From: Actinomycetes bacterium
GTDB lineage: Bacteria > Actinomycetota > Acidimicrobiia > Acidimicrobiales > Acidimicrobiaceae
Direction of reading: 5' to 3'
Assembly (NCBI GenBank): GCA_021784675.1
Contig: JAJYHR010000186.1
Location: forward strand, 1 to 41,321
Length of the DNA: 41,321 bases
Part shown: piece after piece, positions 32,867-41,320 of the stretch
Position numbering within the stretch: position 1 is the stretch's first letter
Layout: every line of letters begins with the position of its first letter
Notes under the pieces: generated by a model
What the model was told of the DNA's origin: nothing
Seen by the model: only the letters and a program-made list of their open reading frames with translations
Databases searched by the model: none
Position numbers and translations under genes: made by a program

Positions 32867-34267
32867 CTACAGATCGTTGGGGCTGGCAAAGTGCCCCAGT
32901 AGCGCGCTCGCGGCGGCAACCGACGGCGAGACCAGGTGGGTTCTGCCGCCACGGCCCTGCCTGCCTTCGAAGTTCCGGTTCGAGGTGGAGGCGGAGCGCT
33001 CCTTGGGCCGCAGCTGGTCGGGGTTCATCCCGAGGCACATGGAGCAGCCCGGCTCGCGCCACTCGAATCCGGCCTCGACAAGGATCCGGTCGAGACCCTC
33101 CGCCTCCGCCTGCTCGCGCACCTTGCGCGAACCGGGCACCACCATCGCCCTGACGCCGCTGGCTACCTTGCGCCCCCTGACCACCTGGGCCACAGTGCGC
33201 AGATCCTCGATCCGCGAGTTGGTGCAGGAGCCGACGAAGACCGCATCCACCGGGATCTCCCGGATCTTCTGCCCGGCGGCGAGGCCCATGTAGTCGAGGG
33301 CCCTCCGGGCCGCGTCGCGCTCCCCGCTGGTGGCAAAGGAGTCCGGATCGGGAACGGAGCCGTCGATCCCGACGACCTGGCCCGGGTTGGTACCCCAGGT
33401 CACCTGGGGAACCAGCTGGGTGGCGTCGATGGTCACCTCGGCGTCAAAGACCGCGTCCGCGTCGGTGGCAAGCGTTTTCCAGTAAGCGACCGCCTGGTCG
33501 AAGAGCTCTCCTCCCGGGGCGTGCTCCCTCCCCTTGAGGTAGCTGAAGGTCACTTCGTCGGGAGCGATCATCCCGGCGCGCGCTCCGGCCTCGATGCTCA
33601 TGTTGCACACGGTCATCCGCGCCTCCATCGAGAGCTTGGAGATCGCGTCGCCCCGGTACTCGATGACGTAGCCGATCCCCCCGCCGGTACCGATCTGCCC
33701 GATGATGGCGAGGATCAGGTCCTTCGCGGTCACCCCGGCCGGCAGCTCGCCCACGACGTTCACCGCCATGCTCTTCGGCCTGGCCTGGGGCAGGGTCTGG
33801 GTGGCGAGCACGTGCTCAACCTCCGAGGTCCCGATGCCGAACGCCAGAGCGCCGAAAGCCCCGTGAGTGGCGGTGTGCGAGTCGCCGCAAACGATGGTCA
33901 TCCCGGGGAGGGAGTAGCCCAGCTCCGGCCCGATCACGTGAACGATGCCCTGCGACGCCGATCCCATGGGGAAGTACTCGATCCCGAACTCCTCGCAGTT
34001 GGCGCCCAGCACCTCCAGCTGCTTGGCCGAGATCGGATCGGCTACCGGCTTGTCGATGTCGATGGTCGGCACGTTGTGGTCGGCGGTGGCCACGCTCAGA
34101 TCGGGCCGCCTGACCCGGCGGTTCGAGATCCGCAGCCCGTCGAAGGCCTGCGGCGAGGTGACCTCATGAATCAGGTGCATGTCGATGAAGAGCAGGTCCG
34201 GCTCGCCATCCGTACCCTCGCTGACGACATGCGCATCCCAAACCTTCGCGGACAAGGTCTTTCCCAA
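32867..34267 (-). CDS. leuC: 3-isopropylmalate dehydratase large subunit
   Basis: 466 residues if started at the TTG 34267 ([15 protein letters not shown]), which follows aggaggg; the track TTG at 34282 adds five residues that include the ribosome-binding site. Aconitase family with [4Fe-4S]: cysteines in [13 protein letters not shown] and [51 protein letters not shown] and [13 protein letters not shown] are typical LeuC blocks. Forms the dehydratase with LeuD. Lies 61 bp after greA on the same strand, so greA-leuC-leuD may be cotranscribed. Confidence 0.94.
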   Translation of the reverse strand: MGKTLSAKVWDAHVVSEGTDGEPDLLFIDMHLIHEVTSPQAFDGLRISNRRVRRPDLSVATADHNVPTIDIDKPVADPISAKQLEVLGANCEEFGIEYFPMGSASQGIVHVIGPELGYSLPGMTIVCGDSHTATHGAFGALAFGIGTSEVEHVLATQTLPQARPKSMAVNVVGELPAGVTAKDLILAIIGQIGTGGGIGYVIEYRGDAISKLSMEARMTVCNMSIEAGARAGMIAPDEVTFSYLKGREHAPGGELFDQAVAYWKTLATDADAVFDAEVTIDATQLVPQVTWGTNPGQVVGIDGSVPDPDSFATSGERDAARRALDYMGLAAGQKIREIPVDAVFVGSCTNSRIEDLRTVAQVVRGRKVASGVRAMVVPGSRKVREQAEAEGLDRILVEAGFEWREPGCSMCLGMNPDQLRPKERSASTSNRNFEGRQGRGGRTHLVSPSVAAASALLGHFASPNDL

Positions 34268-34328
34268 TTTCCCTCCTGCCAAAACAAGTCCTGCCGGTCC
34301 CGCCTGCCCGATCAGCGGGTGTCCCGCC

Positions 34329-34799
34329 CTAGCGTCCGAGCCGGACCACCTCGACCCGCAGCGTCCCGCCCGGGGCCGTGTACTCCACCCACTCGCCCTC
34401 GCGCGCCCCGATCAGCGCCTTGCCGAGCGGCGAGGTTGGCGAGACTACCTCGACTCCGCGGTGCCGCTCCTCGATGGAGCCCACGAAGTAGTCGAGTGTC
34501 TCGTCGTCGCCGTCGTAGCGGAGCGAGACGTAGGCCCCCGGGGAGACCACCTCGAAAGCCCCCCCGGCCGCTTCAACCACGGTCGCGTTCGCAAGGATGT
34601 GCTCGATCTGGCGGATCCTTGCCTCCATCTTGCCCTGAGCGTCACGGGCGGCGTGGTAGTCGCCATTCTCCCGGAGATCCCCCAGTGCGCGGGCGTCGGC
34701 GATGGCCTTCGCTATCTCAATGCGGCCCACCGTCTTCAACTCCTCCAGCTCGCTGGAGAGCGCGTCGTAGGTCGCCCTGGAAATGGTCGCGTCACTCAC
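34329..34799 (-). CDS. greA: Transcription elongation factor GreA
   Basis: 156 residues with GTG start. The N-terminal antiparallel coiled coil (about 1-75) carries the acidic tip [15 protein letters not shown] that reaches into the RNA polymerase secondary channel and stimulates cleavage of backtracked RNA. The C-terminal FKBP-like domain ends [20 protein letters not shown]. No good Shine-Dalgarno, and TAGATT ends 7 bases before the GTG, so the transcript may be leaderless. Placement directly upstream of leuCD is unusual for a general elongation factor and may be just a promoter-sharing arrangement. Confidence 0.94.
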   Translation of the reverse strand: MSDATISRATYDALSSELEELKTVGRIEIAKAIADARALGDLRENGDYHAARDAQGKMEARIRQIEHILANATVVEAAGGAFEVVSPGAYVSLRYDGDDETLDYFVGSIEERHRGVEVVSPTSPLGKALIGAREGEWVEYTAPGGTLRVEVVRLGR

Positions 34800-35220
34800 G
34801 AGCTACAATCTAGCCGGGAAGGGCTCAAGGGGGCGGTTGCCGGGTCCGTGGTTGGCGCGGGTGGGGCCGGCCTTGCCGGCGCGCTCGGCACGAAGGAGAG
34901 ACCCAAGCCGCTGGAGTTTCGCACCTCGGCGCCAGGAGCTTGCGCAACCTGCACCACTGGGAGATCGACTCCGCCAAGAGCGTCCCCGCTCCCCGGAGGA
35001 GAGGGGTCGAACGCCCGGGGAGGCCGCGCAAGAACGAAGTGCGCGGGGGCCATGCCGGCCGGCGAGGCAGGAAGCCGCAGAGGTGCCGCGTAACGTGGCA
35101 CGGGCAGGATCTTGCGCGCCAAGGCGGGAGACGGCCAAGGAACGATCCGGGCGGGGCATTCGCACTTGAGGCACCGCCCGATTCCGAATAAGCTGTTGAT
35201 TTTGAGGAGAGCTGGAGTAG
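34800..35220. other. Divergent greA/leuB intergenic region
   Basis: 421 bp. I see no gene, RNA fold or repeat that I can support; the proline/alanine-rich minus-strand ORF (34796-35122) looks like a GC-composition artefact. The right end holds a candidate leuB promoter. No Leu-rich leader peptide was found here, unlike upstream of leuA. Confidence 0.45.
35166..35194 (+). promoter_or_regulatory. Candidate promoter of leuB-ilvE-cimA
   Basis: TTGAGG, exactly 17 bases, TAAGCT, ending 26 bases before the leuB ATG with ttgaggaga (Shine-Dalgarno) in between. Confidence 0.38.
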
Positions 35221-36237
35221 ATGCAGCACAGGATCGCGGTCGTCGGTGGGGACGGGATCGGCCCCGAGGTGGTAGCGGAGGCGCTCAAGGTAATCGAGGC
35301 CGCCGGCGCCAAGGTAGCGGTGGAGAATTTTTCTCTCGGGGCGGCGCACTATCTCGCGACCGGCGAGGTCCTCGAGGAAGAGACGCTGGCGAAGCTTCGG
35401 GGATACGACGCCATTCTGCTCGGAGCCATCGGACCCGCCATCGGCTCGACCGACGTCCCGCCCGGCATCCTGGAGCGGGGGTTGCTGCTCAAGCTCCGCT
35501 TCGAGCTCGACCTCTACATCAACGAGCGGCCGTTCCTGACTCTGGACGCCAGCTCCACCACTACCCGCAAGCAGGCCGACTTCGTGGTCATCCGCGAGAA
35601 CACCGAGGGTACCTACGCGGGCGAGGGCGGATTCCTGCGGCGGGATACCCCGCATGAGGTAGCGACCCAGGGATCGGTCAACACCCGGATGGGCGTGGAG
35701 AGGGCGATCAGGCACGCCTTCGAAGTGGCCTCCGGCCGGCCGAGGAGGCACCTGACCCTGGTTCACAAGACCAACGTCCTCACCTACGCCGGCGACCTGT
35801 GGGCGCGGGCGTTCGCCAGCGTAGCCAAGGAGTTTCCAGCCGTTGCGACCTCCTACAACCACGTCGACGCCGCCTGCATATACCTGGTCGAAGACCCCGG
35901 GCGCTACGACGTGATCGTCACCGACAACCTCTTCGGGGACATCCTTACCGACCTGGCGGCGGCGGTAACCCAGGGGATCGGCTACGCCGCATCAGGTAAC
36001 CTGAACCCGGCGAGAACGGGGCCCTCGATGTTCGAGCCCGTCCACGGCGCGGCCCACGACCGCGCAGGGACCGGAGGGGCAAACCCGTACGCGGCCATCC
36101 GCTCCGCTGCGATGATGATGCGATTTCTAGGGGAGGACGAGGTGGCGTCCCGGGTAGAGCGGGCGATCGGGGTCCTCCCGCCGTCCGGGCTCGACACCCG
36201 CAAAATTGGCGACTTCTATGCAGAAAGGGTGAGTTGA
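35221..36237 (+). CDS. leuB: 3-isopropylmalate dehydrogenase
   Basis: 338 residues, ATG with gaggaga upstream. NAD-dependent beta-decarboxylating dehydrogenase. VVGGDGIGPEVVAEA at the N-terminus, the substrate-binding arginines in LLLKLRFELDLYINERP, VIRENTEGTYAGEGG, the catalytic lysine in VHKTNVLTYAG and metal aspartates in VTDNLFGDILTDLAAA. Matches the short actinobacterial LeuB group. It oxidises 3-isopropylmalate for leucine and probably the methylmalate made from citramalate for isoleucine, since it is the first gene of an operon with ilvE and cimA. The stop overlaps the ilvE start (TGATG). Confidence 0.95.
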   Translation: MQHRIAVVGGDGIGPEVVAEALKVIEAAGAKVAVENFSLGAAHYLATGEVLEEETLAKLRGYDAILLGAIGPAIGSTDVPPGILERGLLLKLRFELDLYINERPFLTLDASSTTTRKQADFVVIRENTEGTYAGEGGFLRRDTPHEVATQGSVNTRMGVERAIRHAFEVASGRPRRHLTLVHKTNVLTYAGDLWARAFASVAKEFPAVATSYNHVDAACIYLVEDPGRYDVIVTDNLFGDILTDLAAAVTQGIGYAASGNLNPARTGPSMFEPVHGAAHDRAGTGGANPYAAIRSAAMMMRFLGEDEVASRVERAIGVLPPSGLDTRKIGDFYAERVS

Positions 36238-37160
36238 TGGCAATCGAAGAGATGGACCGCATCTGGTTCAATGGGGAGCTCAAGCCGTGGGCGGACGCGA
36301 AGGTCCACGTGCTCACGCACGCGCTCCACTACGGGTACGGAGTTTTCGAAGGCATCCGCGCCTACTCGACGGCGGAGGGTCCGGCGGTCTTCCGGCTTAC
36401 CGACCACATCAACCGCCTGTTCGCCTCCGCCAAGATCATGATGATCGACATCCCCTTCACCCCCGAGGAGATCGTGGCCGCCACAAAGCAGGTGGTCAAG
36501 GCGAACGGCCACTCCTCCTGCTACATCCGGCCGGTCGCCTTCACCGGTTACGGCGAGATGGGGCTGAACCCGCTCACCTCTGCCATCGACGTCGCAATCG
36601 CCACCTGGCCGTGGGGCTCCTATCTCGGCGACGAGGGCCTCGCCAACGGGATCAGGGCAAAGATCTCCTCCTGGCGCCGGCACGATCCGAACTCGATCCC
36701 CCCGGCGGCAAAGAGCACGGGCGCCTACATCAACTCCGCCCTTGCCAAGGCCGAGGCGATCAAAGGCGGTTACGACGAGGCGATCCTCCTCTCTCCGCAG
36801 GGATTCGTCAGCGAGTGCACCGGCGAGAACCTCTTCGTGGTGAAGAACGGCAGGCTGGTGACCCCGCCGGACGCCGCCGGCGCCCTCTCCGGGATCACCC
36901 GCAGCACCATCGCCACACTGGCCGAGGAGATGGGCATCCCCGTGGTCCAGGAGAACCTGATCAGGAGCGATCTCTACCTGGCCGAAGAGATCTTCATCAC
37001 CGGCACCGCGGCAGAGGTGGTACCGGTCGGCTCGGTTGACGATCGCCAGATCGGCAGCGGGAAGCCGGGGCCGATCACCAAAGAGCTCCAGAACCGCTAC
37101 TTCGCCGTCGTGAACGGGAAGGACGGGCGTTACGCCCACTGGTTGGAGCATGTCTCCTAG
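36237..37160 (+). CDS. ilvE: Branched-chain amino-acid aminotransferase
   Basis: 307 residues from the ATG at 36237 (aaagggtgag upstream). Fold-type IV PLP enzyme, last step of leucine, isoleucine and valine synthesis. HYGYGVFEGIRAY near the N-terminus, RPVAFTGYGEMG, KSTGAYINSALAKAEA (Schiff-base lysine region) and GFVSECTGENLFVV are characteristic of the IlvE (BCAT) family. ALSGITRSTIATLAEE gives the second phosphate-binding loop. Overlaps leuB by 1 base and cimA by 11, so the three products are translationally linked. Confidence 0.94.
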   Translation: MAIEEMDRIWFNGELKPWADAKVHVLTHALHYGYGVFEGIRAYSTAEGPAVFRLTDHINRLFASAKIMMIDIPFTPEEIVAATKQVVKANGHSSCYIRPVAFTGYGEMGLNPLTSAIDVAIATWPWGSYLGDEGLANGIRAKISSWRRHDPNSIPPAAKSTGAYINSALAKAEAIKGGYDEAILLSPQGFVSECTGENLFVVKNGRLVTPPDAAGALSGITRSTIATLAEEMGIPVVQENLIRSDLYLAEEIFITGTAAEVVPVGSVDDRQIGSGKPGPITKELQNRYFAVVNGKDGRYAHWLEHVS

Positions 37161-38736
37161 CGGCCGCGTCGAGATCTACGACACCACCCTTCGCGATGGA
37201 TCCCAGCAGGAGGGGATCTCGCTAAGCGTCGACGACAAGCTCAAGGTCGCCCACCAGCTGGACATCCTCGGAGTTGACTATATCGAGGGTGGATGGCCGG
37301 GCGCGAACCCGAAGGACGAGGCGTTCTTCGAAGCGGCCAAGCGCCAGCTCAACCTGCACACCGCCAAGCTGGTCGCCTTCGGCTCCACCCGAAGGGCGAA
37401 GGGCAAGCCCTCCGAGGACCCCAACCTTGCCGCTCTCGTCGATAGCGGGGCGAAGACCGTCTGCATCGTGGCCAAGGCGTGGGACTACCACGTTATCCAC
37501 GCGCTCAGAACCTCGACTGCCGAGGCGCTGGCCATGGCCTACGACTCCGTCGCCTTCCTGGTAGAGGCCGGCCTCGAGGTCTTCCTCGACGCCGAGCACT
37601 TCTTCGACGGCTTCCGGAACAACGAGGAGTTCGCGCTCTCCGTGCTCAGGGAGGCCGAGCGCGCCGGTGCCTCCCGTATCGTCCTCTGCGACACCAATGG
37701 GGGGACCCTTCCGGGCGAGGTCGGCCCGATCGTCGACCGGGTGAAGGCGGCTATCGCCCAGGAGATCGGGGTCCACTTCCACAACGATTCCGGCTGCGCG
37801 GTCGCCAACTCGCTGATCTCGGTCGACCACGGGGTGCTGCAGGTCCAGGGGTGCATGAACGGCTACGGCGAGCGCACCGGGAACGCGAATCTGGTTCCGG
37901 TGATCGCCGGCCTGAGCCTCAAGCGCGGCATCCGGACCATACCCGGAGACAACCTCGAGCTCCTCTCCGCGACCGCGCGCCACATCGCCGAGATCACCAA
38001 CCTGCCGCTGCCGCCCCAGAGCCCCTACGTCGGCTCCTCCGCCTTCACCCACAAGGCAGGCCTCCACGTCTCGGCGATCTCGCGGCGCCGGGACGCCTAC
38101 GAGCACGTCGATCCAACGCTGGTGGGGAACGGAACCCGGTTCGTGGTCTCCGAGATGGCCGGAAGGCAGACGCTGCAGATCAAGGCGAACGAGCTCGGGA
38201 TCGGCCTCGACGATGCGGCGACGGCGAACCTGCTCTCGCAGCTGAAAACCCTCGAGCATCGCGGGTATCACTTCGAAGCCGCAGACGGCTCCCTCGAGCT
38301 GCTGATGCGCTCTGCCACCGGGTGGGCGCAGCCCTACTTCGAGATCGAGTCGTACCGGGTGATGACCGACTGCTACGCCACCCCCGCGCCGCTCACCGAA
38401 GCCACGGTAAAGGTGGTGGTCGGCGGGAGGCGAGTGCTCGCGACCGCCGAGGGAAACGGCCCGGTCAACGCCCTCGACGAGGCGCTCCGGGCGGCGCTCA
38501 TCAGCGAGTACCCCGACCTCAAGCAGATGAAGCTCACCGACTTCAAGGTCCGGGTACTCGACTCCAGCCAGGGGACCGACGCGGTCGTCCGGGTGCTGAT
38601 CGACTTCACCGACAGCGAGGTGGAGTGGACCACCACCGGTGTCTCAGCTAACATCATTGAGGCGTCCTTCAACGCGCTGGTGGAGGGGTTCGTGCTGGCG
38701 TTGCTCCGCGCAAGCGAGCGCCGGCAGGCCTTCTGA
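37150..38736 (+). CDS. cimA: (R)-citramalate synthase
   Basis: 528 residues. Condenses pyruvate with acetyl-CoA to (R)-citramalate, the entry to threonine-independent isoleucine synthesis. YDTTLRDGSQQEGISLSVDD is the CimA-type form of the DRE-TIM opening (LeuA here has GEQSPG). HFHNDSGCAVANS carries the metal histidines and GERTGNANL follows. HKAGLHVSAI and the C-terminal LeuA-like regulatory domain (about 410-525, TTTGVSANIIEASFNAL) are present, implying isoleucine feedback control. Homocitrate synthase is an alternative in this superfamily, but length, motifs and the leuB-ilvE operon favour CimA. Confidence 0.92.
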   Translation: MSPSGRVEIYDTTLRDGSQQEGISLSVDDKLKVAHQLDILGVDYIEGGWPGANPKDEAFFEAAKRQLNLHTAKLVAFGSTRRAKGKPSEDPNLAALVDSGAKTVCIVAKAWDYHVIHALRTSTAEALAMAYDSVAFLVEAGLEVFLDAEHFFDGFRNNEEFALSVLREAERAGASRIVLCDTNGGTLPGEVGPIVDRVKAAIAQEIGVHFHNDSGCAVANSLISVDHGVLQVQGCMNGYGERTGNANLVPVIAGLSLKRGIRTIPGDNLELLSATARHIAEITNLPLPPQSPYVGSSAFTHKAGLHVSAISRRRDAYEHVDPTLVGNGTRFVVSEMAGRQTLQIKANELGIGLDDAATANLLSQLKTLEHRGYHFEAADGSLELLMRSATGWAQPYFEIESYRVMTDCYATPAPLTEATVKVVVGGRRVLATAEGNGPVNALDEALRAALISEYPDLKQMKLTDFKVRVLDSSQGTDAVVRVLIDFTDSEVEWTTTGVSANIIEASFNALVEGFVLALLRASERRQAF

Positions 38737-38776
38737 GCGAGGGCGCGACGGGTCAAGACGAGTGAGGAGCGGGCAA

Positions 38777-39232
38777 GTGAGCCAACCGGACCAGGTAACT
38801 ACGAGCTTTGCGGAGGCTGCGCCGGGCTTCTGGAGTGAGCCGGTGGAGATATCGGCGCACACCCGGGTCTCCGAGCTCCGCGGGCGTCGGCTTCCGGCCG
38901 GGGCCGGCTTCGGCCGTCCCGGACCCGACCAGGGTTATGCCCTCACCCTTTTTAGCCAGCTCGAGGAGTCGCTGCTTCTGGTCGCGGGGGAGCACCTCGA
39001 CGACGTCCGGGAGGGCGTGATCGCCAGCGTGCTAGCGCTGGCGGCGGAGTCTGGAAGGGGTCCGTCCCTTCCAGACCTGCAGCGGGTGCTCTCGCACTAC
39101 CGGCTTCAGGGAGAGGCCGGATCGGCGGACATCCGCAAGCGCAAGCAGCGATTCTCCGGCGCGGCCCACGACTACGCCAAGCGCCGGGCCGCCGCCGACG
39201 CGCTGGTGGAGGAGCTGGCAGCCGAGGGCTAG
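38777..39232 (+). CDS. Conserved-looking hypothetical protein, 151 residues
   Basis: I do not recognise this protein. GTG at 38777 follows gaggagc by 7 bases, 40 bp after cimA; the track start lies inside cimA. The sequence has an N-terminal region with ISAHTRVSELRGRRLPAG and FGRPGPDQGYAL. A helical middle follows (LFSQLEESLLLVAGEHLDDV, then VREGVIASVLALAA), and the C-terminus is basic and charged (RKRKQRFSGAAHDYAKRR). There are no membrane segment, signal peptide or catalytic motif. Amino-acid composition is unlike a random frame, and the shared CTAG stop with ndh shows tight packing. Could be a nucleic-acid-associated helper, but that is a guess. Confidence 0.6.
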   Translation: MSQPDQVTTSFAEAAPGFWSEPVEISAHTRVSELRGRRLPAGAGFGRPGPDQGYALTLFSQLEESLLLVAGEHLDDVREGVIASVLALAAESGRGPSLPDLQRVLSHYRLQGEAGSADIRKRKQRFSGAAHDYAKRRAAADALVEELAAEG

Positions 39233-40524
39233 CCGCCCAGGATCACCCGGGGACCCTTGCCCCACGAGATGTAGTGCCACATCCAGTTGAGCATCACCGA
39301 GGCCTTGTTCCGCGACCCTAGGAGGGTGACCACGTGGAGCCCGAGCCATGCGAGCCACGCCAAGGTTCCGTTGAGCCGGATCCCCACCGGCATCTCGGTT
39401 ACCGCCGCCCGCCGGCCGATAGTAGCCATGGTCCCCTTGTCGCGGTAGCGGAACGGGGAGGTAGAGCGGCCATCGATCAGGGCGAGCACCTGCTCGGCCG
39501 CGTGCCGCCCGCCCTGGATCGCCGGCTGCGCCAGCTGGGGTAGCGGGTCCCCCTTGTCGTTCACCGCCAGCCCCACATCGCCGACCGCAAAGATCGAATC
39601 GGAGCCGATCACCCGGAGGTCGCTCCCGACCATGATCCGCCCGCCGCGCCCGGTCGGGAGGTTGAGGTGGTTGACGACCGGCGGTACGGCAACGCCGGCG
39701 GCCCACAGCACCAGTCCGTTCTCAATCTCCCTGCCGCTCTTCAGCACGATCTTCCCGGGATCGACAGACTCCACCGCCTCCTGCAGCAGGACGGTCACCC
39801 CGCGGGCCCGGAGCTCCCGGCGGGCGTACTCCGAAAGATCCTCGTGAAAGGCTTCTAGCAGCCGTGAATTCTGCTCGATGAGAATAACTCTGACGTCGTC
39901 GGGATTGAGCGTGGTGTAGTCGGTGTAGAGGGCCTTGTGGGCGAGCTCCGCGACCGCTCCAGCCATCTCCACTCCGGTCGCCCCTCCCCCTACGACCACG
40001 AAGGTCAAGCCGCCGTCGCGGACGCCATGGCTGGCGGCACGCTCGAACTGGCGGAACAGGTGGTTGCGGACGTCGATCGCCTCGTCGAGGGTGTAGATCG
40101 CGTGCGAGTGCTCCCTCGCCCCCTTGATACCGAAGTAGTTGGCGTTTGCCCCGATGCCGAGGACCAGGTAATCGTAGTCGATGGTCTTGCCATCCTCCAG
40201 GGTGACGAAGTGCTTTTCGGCATCCACAGAGGCCAGGGTTCCCTGCTCGAAGCGGGCGTGGTTGCGCGCCCTAAGCACTGTCCTCAGCGGGAAGGCGACG
40301 TCACCCGGGTTCAGCCCGGCCGTCGCCACCTGGTAGAGGAGGGGTTGGAAGGTCGAGAAGTTGTGCCTGTCGACCAGGATCACATCCGTCTGGGAGTCCT
40401 TCAGGCTCTCCACCGCGCTGAGTCCGGCAAAGCCGGCGCCAACCACTACCACCCGCTTCCGCCCGCTTCCGCTCGAACGGAGCTCGGGCTTCTCCTTCAC
40501 CACCTTCGACTTCAACTGGATCAT
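39229..40524 (-). CDS. ndh: Type II NADH dehydrogenase
   Basis: 431 residues from the ATG at 40524 (ggaggtggag upstream; the track GTG at 40530 is inside it). Single-subunit membrane-associated flavoprotein that passes electrons from NADH to quinone without pumping protons. FAD-binding VVVVGAGFAGLSAVESL and NAD-binding FVVVGGGATGVEMAGAVAE are both present, as is the FAD-contact FAVGDVGLAVN. QPAIQGGRHAAEQV is the conserved quinone-side segment, and the C-terminal amphipathic/hydrophobic part (WLAWLGLHVVTLLG) would anchor it to the membrane. Convergent with the preceding gene, sharing four bases. It could feed the quinone pool used by the cytochrome b proteins, though the loci are 27 kb apart. 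Confidence 0.92.
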   Translation of the reverse strand: MIQLKSKVVKEKPELRSSGSGRKRVVVVGAGFAGLSAVESLKDSQTDVILVDRHNFSTFQPLLYQVATAGLNPGDVAFPLRTVLRARNHARFEQGTLASVDAEKHFVTLEDGKTIDYDYLVLGIGANANYFGIKGAREHSHAIYTLDEAIDVRNHLFRQFERAASHGVRDGGLTFVVVGGGATGVEMAGAVAELAHKALYTDYTTLNPDDVRVILIEQNSRLLEAFHEDLSEYARRELRARGVTVLLQEAVESVDPGKIVLKSGREIENGLVLWAAGVAVPPVVNHLNLPTGRGGRIMVGSDLRVIGSDSIFAVGDVGLAVNDKGDPLPQLAQPAIQGGRHAAEQVLALIDGRSTSPFRYRDKGTMATIGRRAAVTEMPVGIRLNGTLAWLAWLGLHVVTLLGSRNKASVMLNWMWHYISWGKGPRVILGG

Positions 40525-40592
40525 CTCCACCTCCGCACGTTAATCCCAGGCTGATCCCAGGATACCAGCAAGGCCGGCCGGCAAAGATCCAA

Positions 40593-41216
40593 TCAGGTTA
40601 CGGCTCTCACCCTTCCACCGGCAGCAAGCAGACGGATTGCCGGCCGCAACTGGCCACTCCAACCGGCAACGATCACCGCTCCACCATCCGACGCGTGCCG
40701 CCGGAGCACCTCGACCGCCGCCGGCCCGATCTCCTCTCCCCAGGCGCCGGCGACCCAAAGCGGCACTGGCCTCACCATCATCATCGCCAGCGAGAGCCGG
40801 AACCGGTCGCGGGGAGCGAGCGTGGAGGCGAGTACCTCCTCTCCCGCCGCCAGCCCGACGACCGCAAGCGTGGCGGAGAAGTCCAGTCCCGAGCCGCGAA
40901 CCCTCGGTCCCCCCAGCCGCACCGCTAGCAGCAGATGCTCGAGCACGGTCAGGCCGGTTATCACCGGGAGATCCCGAGCGGCGATCGCGGTCACCGCCCG
41001 CGCCTCCACCCCGCCGGCCTCGGCGCCGAGCACCCTGATGCAGCTCTTTGCCGGAGGGAGGAAGCCGGAGAAGAGGACCGGGGCGCACTCCCCCTCCACC
41101 AGGCATACGCCCCCCCGCTGGACGGAGAATCCGCCCAGGTCGAGCCGCCTCCCGCCGGTCTCGAGCACCCCGCTCGCCTCGACGCAGGCGTCCCCGGTCA
41201 CATCCCCCTCCACCAC
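40593..41216 (-). CDS. Degenerate ABC-type ATPase-like protein lacking catalytic motifs
   Basis: 207 residues, GTG start overlapping the upstream membrane-protein gene by 19 bp. The overall order resembles an ABC nucleotide-binding domain: a beta-rich N-terminus, GLTVLEHLLLAVRLGG (as in 'LTV.EnL'), a helical part ATLAVVGLAAGEEV, then FRLSLAMMMVRPVPLWVAG and AAVEVLRRHASDGGAVIVAG. The Walker A site is replaced by VEGECAPVLFSGF, the LSGGQ signature by LAPRDRFR, and Walker B 'LLDEP' by LWVAGAW. It is therefore unlikely to bind or hydrolyse ATP normally. The intact frame suggests a kept pseudo-ATPase partner for the membrane protein rather than a fresh pseudogene. Confidence 0.6.
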   Translation of the reverse strand: MVEGDVTGDACVEASGVLETGGRRLDLGGFSVQRGGVCLVEGECAPVLFSGFLPPAKSCIRVLGAEAGGVEARAVTAIAARDLPVITGLTVLEHLLLAVRLGGPRVRGSGLDFSATLAVVGLAAGEEVLASTLAPRDRFRLSLAMMMVRPVPLWVAGAWGEEIGPAAVEVLRRHASDGGAVIVAGWSGQLRPAIRLLAAGGRVRAVT

Positions 41217-41320
41217 CTGGCGATCGCCACCCCGGAGAGGCCGACCAGGAGCGAGAAGGAGGCGCCGGCGATGGCGTAGGCCACGGCGAAGGGCCCGGAG
41301 CCGGCGTTGTTGATCTGGAC
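41198..41320 (-). CDS. Membrane protein C-terminus, truncated by window edge
   Basis: The last 40 codons read minus-strand from the window edge: VQINNAGSGPFAVAYAIAGA then a hydrophobic helix (SFSLLVGLSGVAIA) and basic RWWRGM before a TGA at 41198. A final membrane helix with a positive cytoplasmic end fits a permease-type protein. Its stop lies inside the ATPase-like gene, which points to translational coupling and a common complex. Family cannot be named from this piece. Confidence 0.6.
   Translation of the reverse strand, partial: VQINNAGSGPFAVAYAIAGASFSLLVGLSGVAIARWWRGM

Noticed and set aside
32936-34813. 625-residue ORF antisense to leuC and greA
   Set aside because: Shadow of two firmly identified genes; no recognisable sequence.
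34796-35122. Proline/alanine-rich 108-residue minus-strand ORF between greA and leuB
   Set aside because: Low-complexity composition, overlaps the greA start, no ribosome-binding site or homologue recognised.
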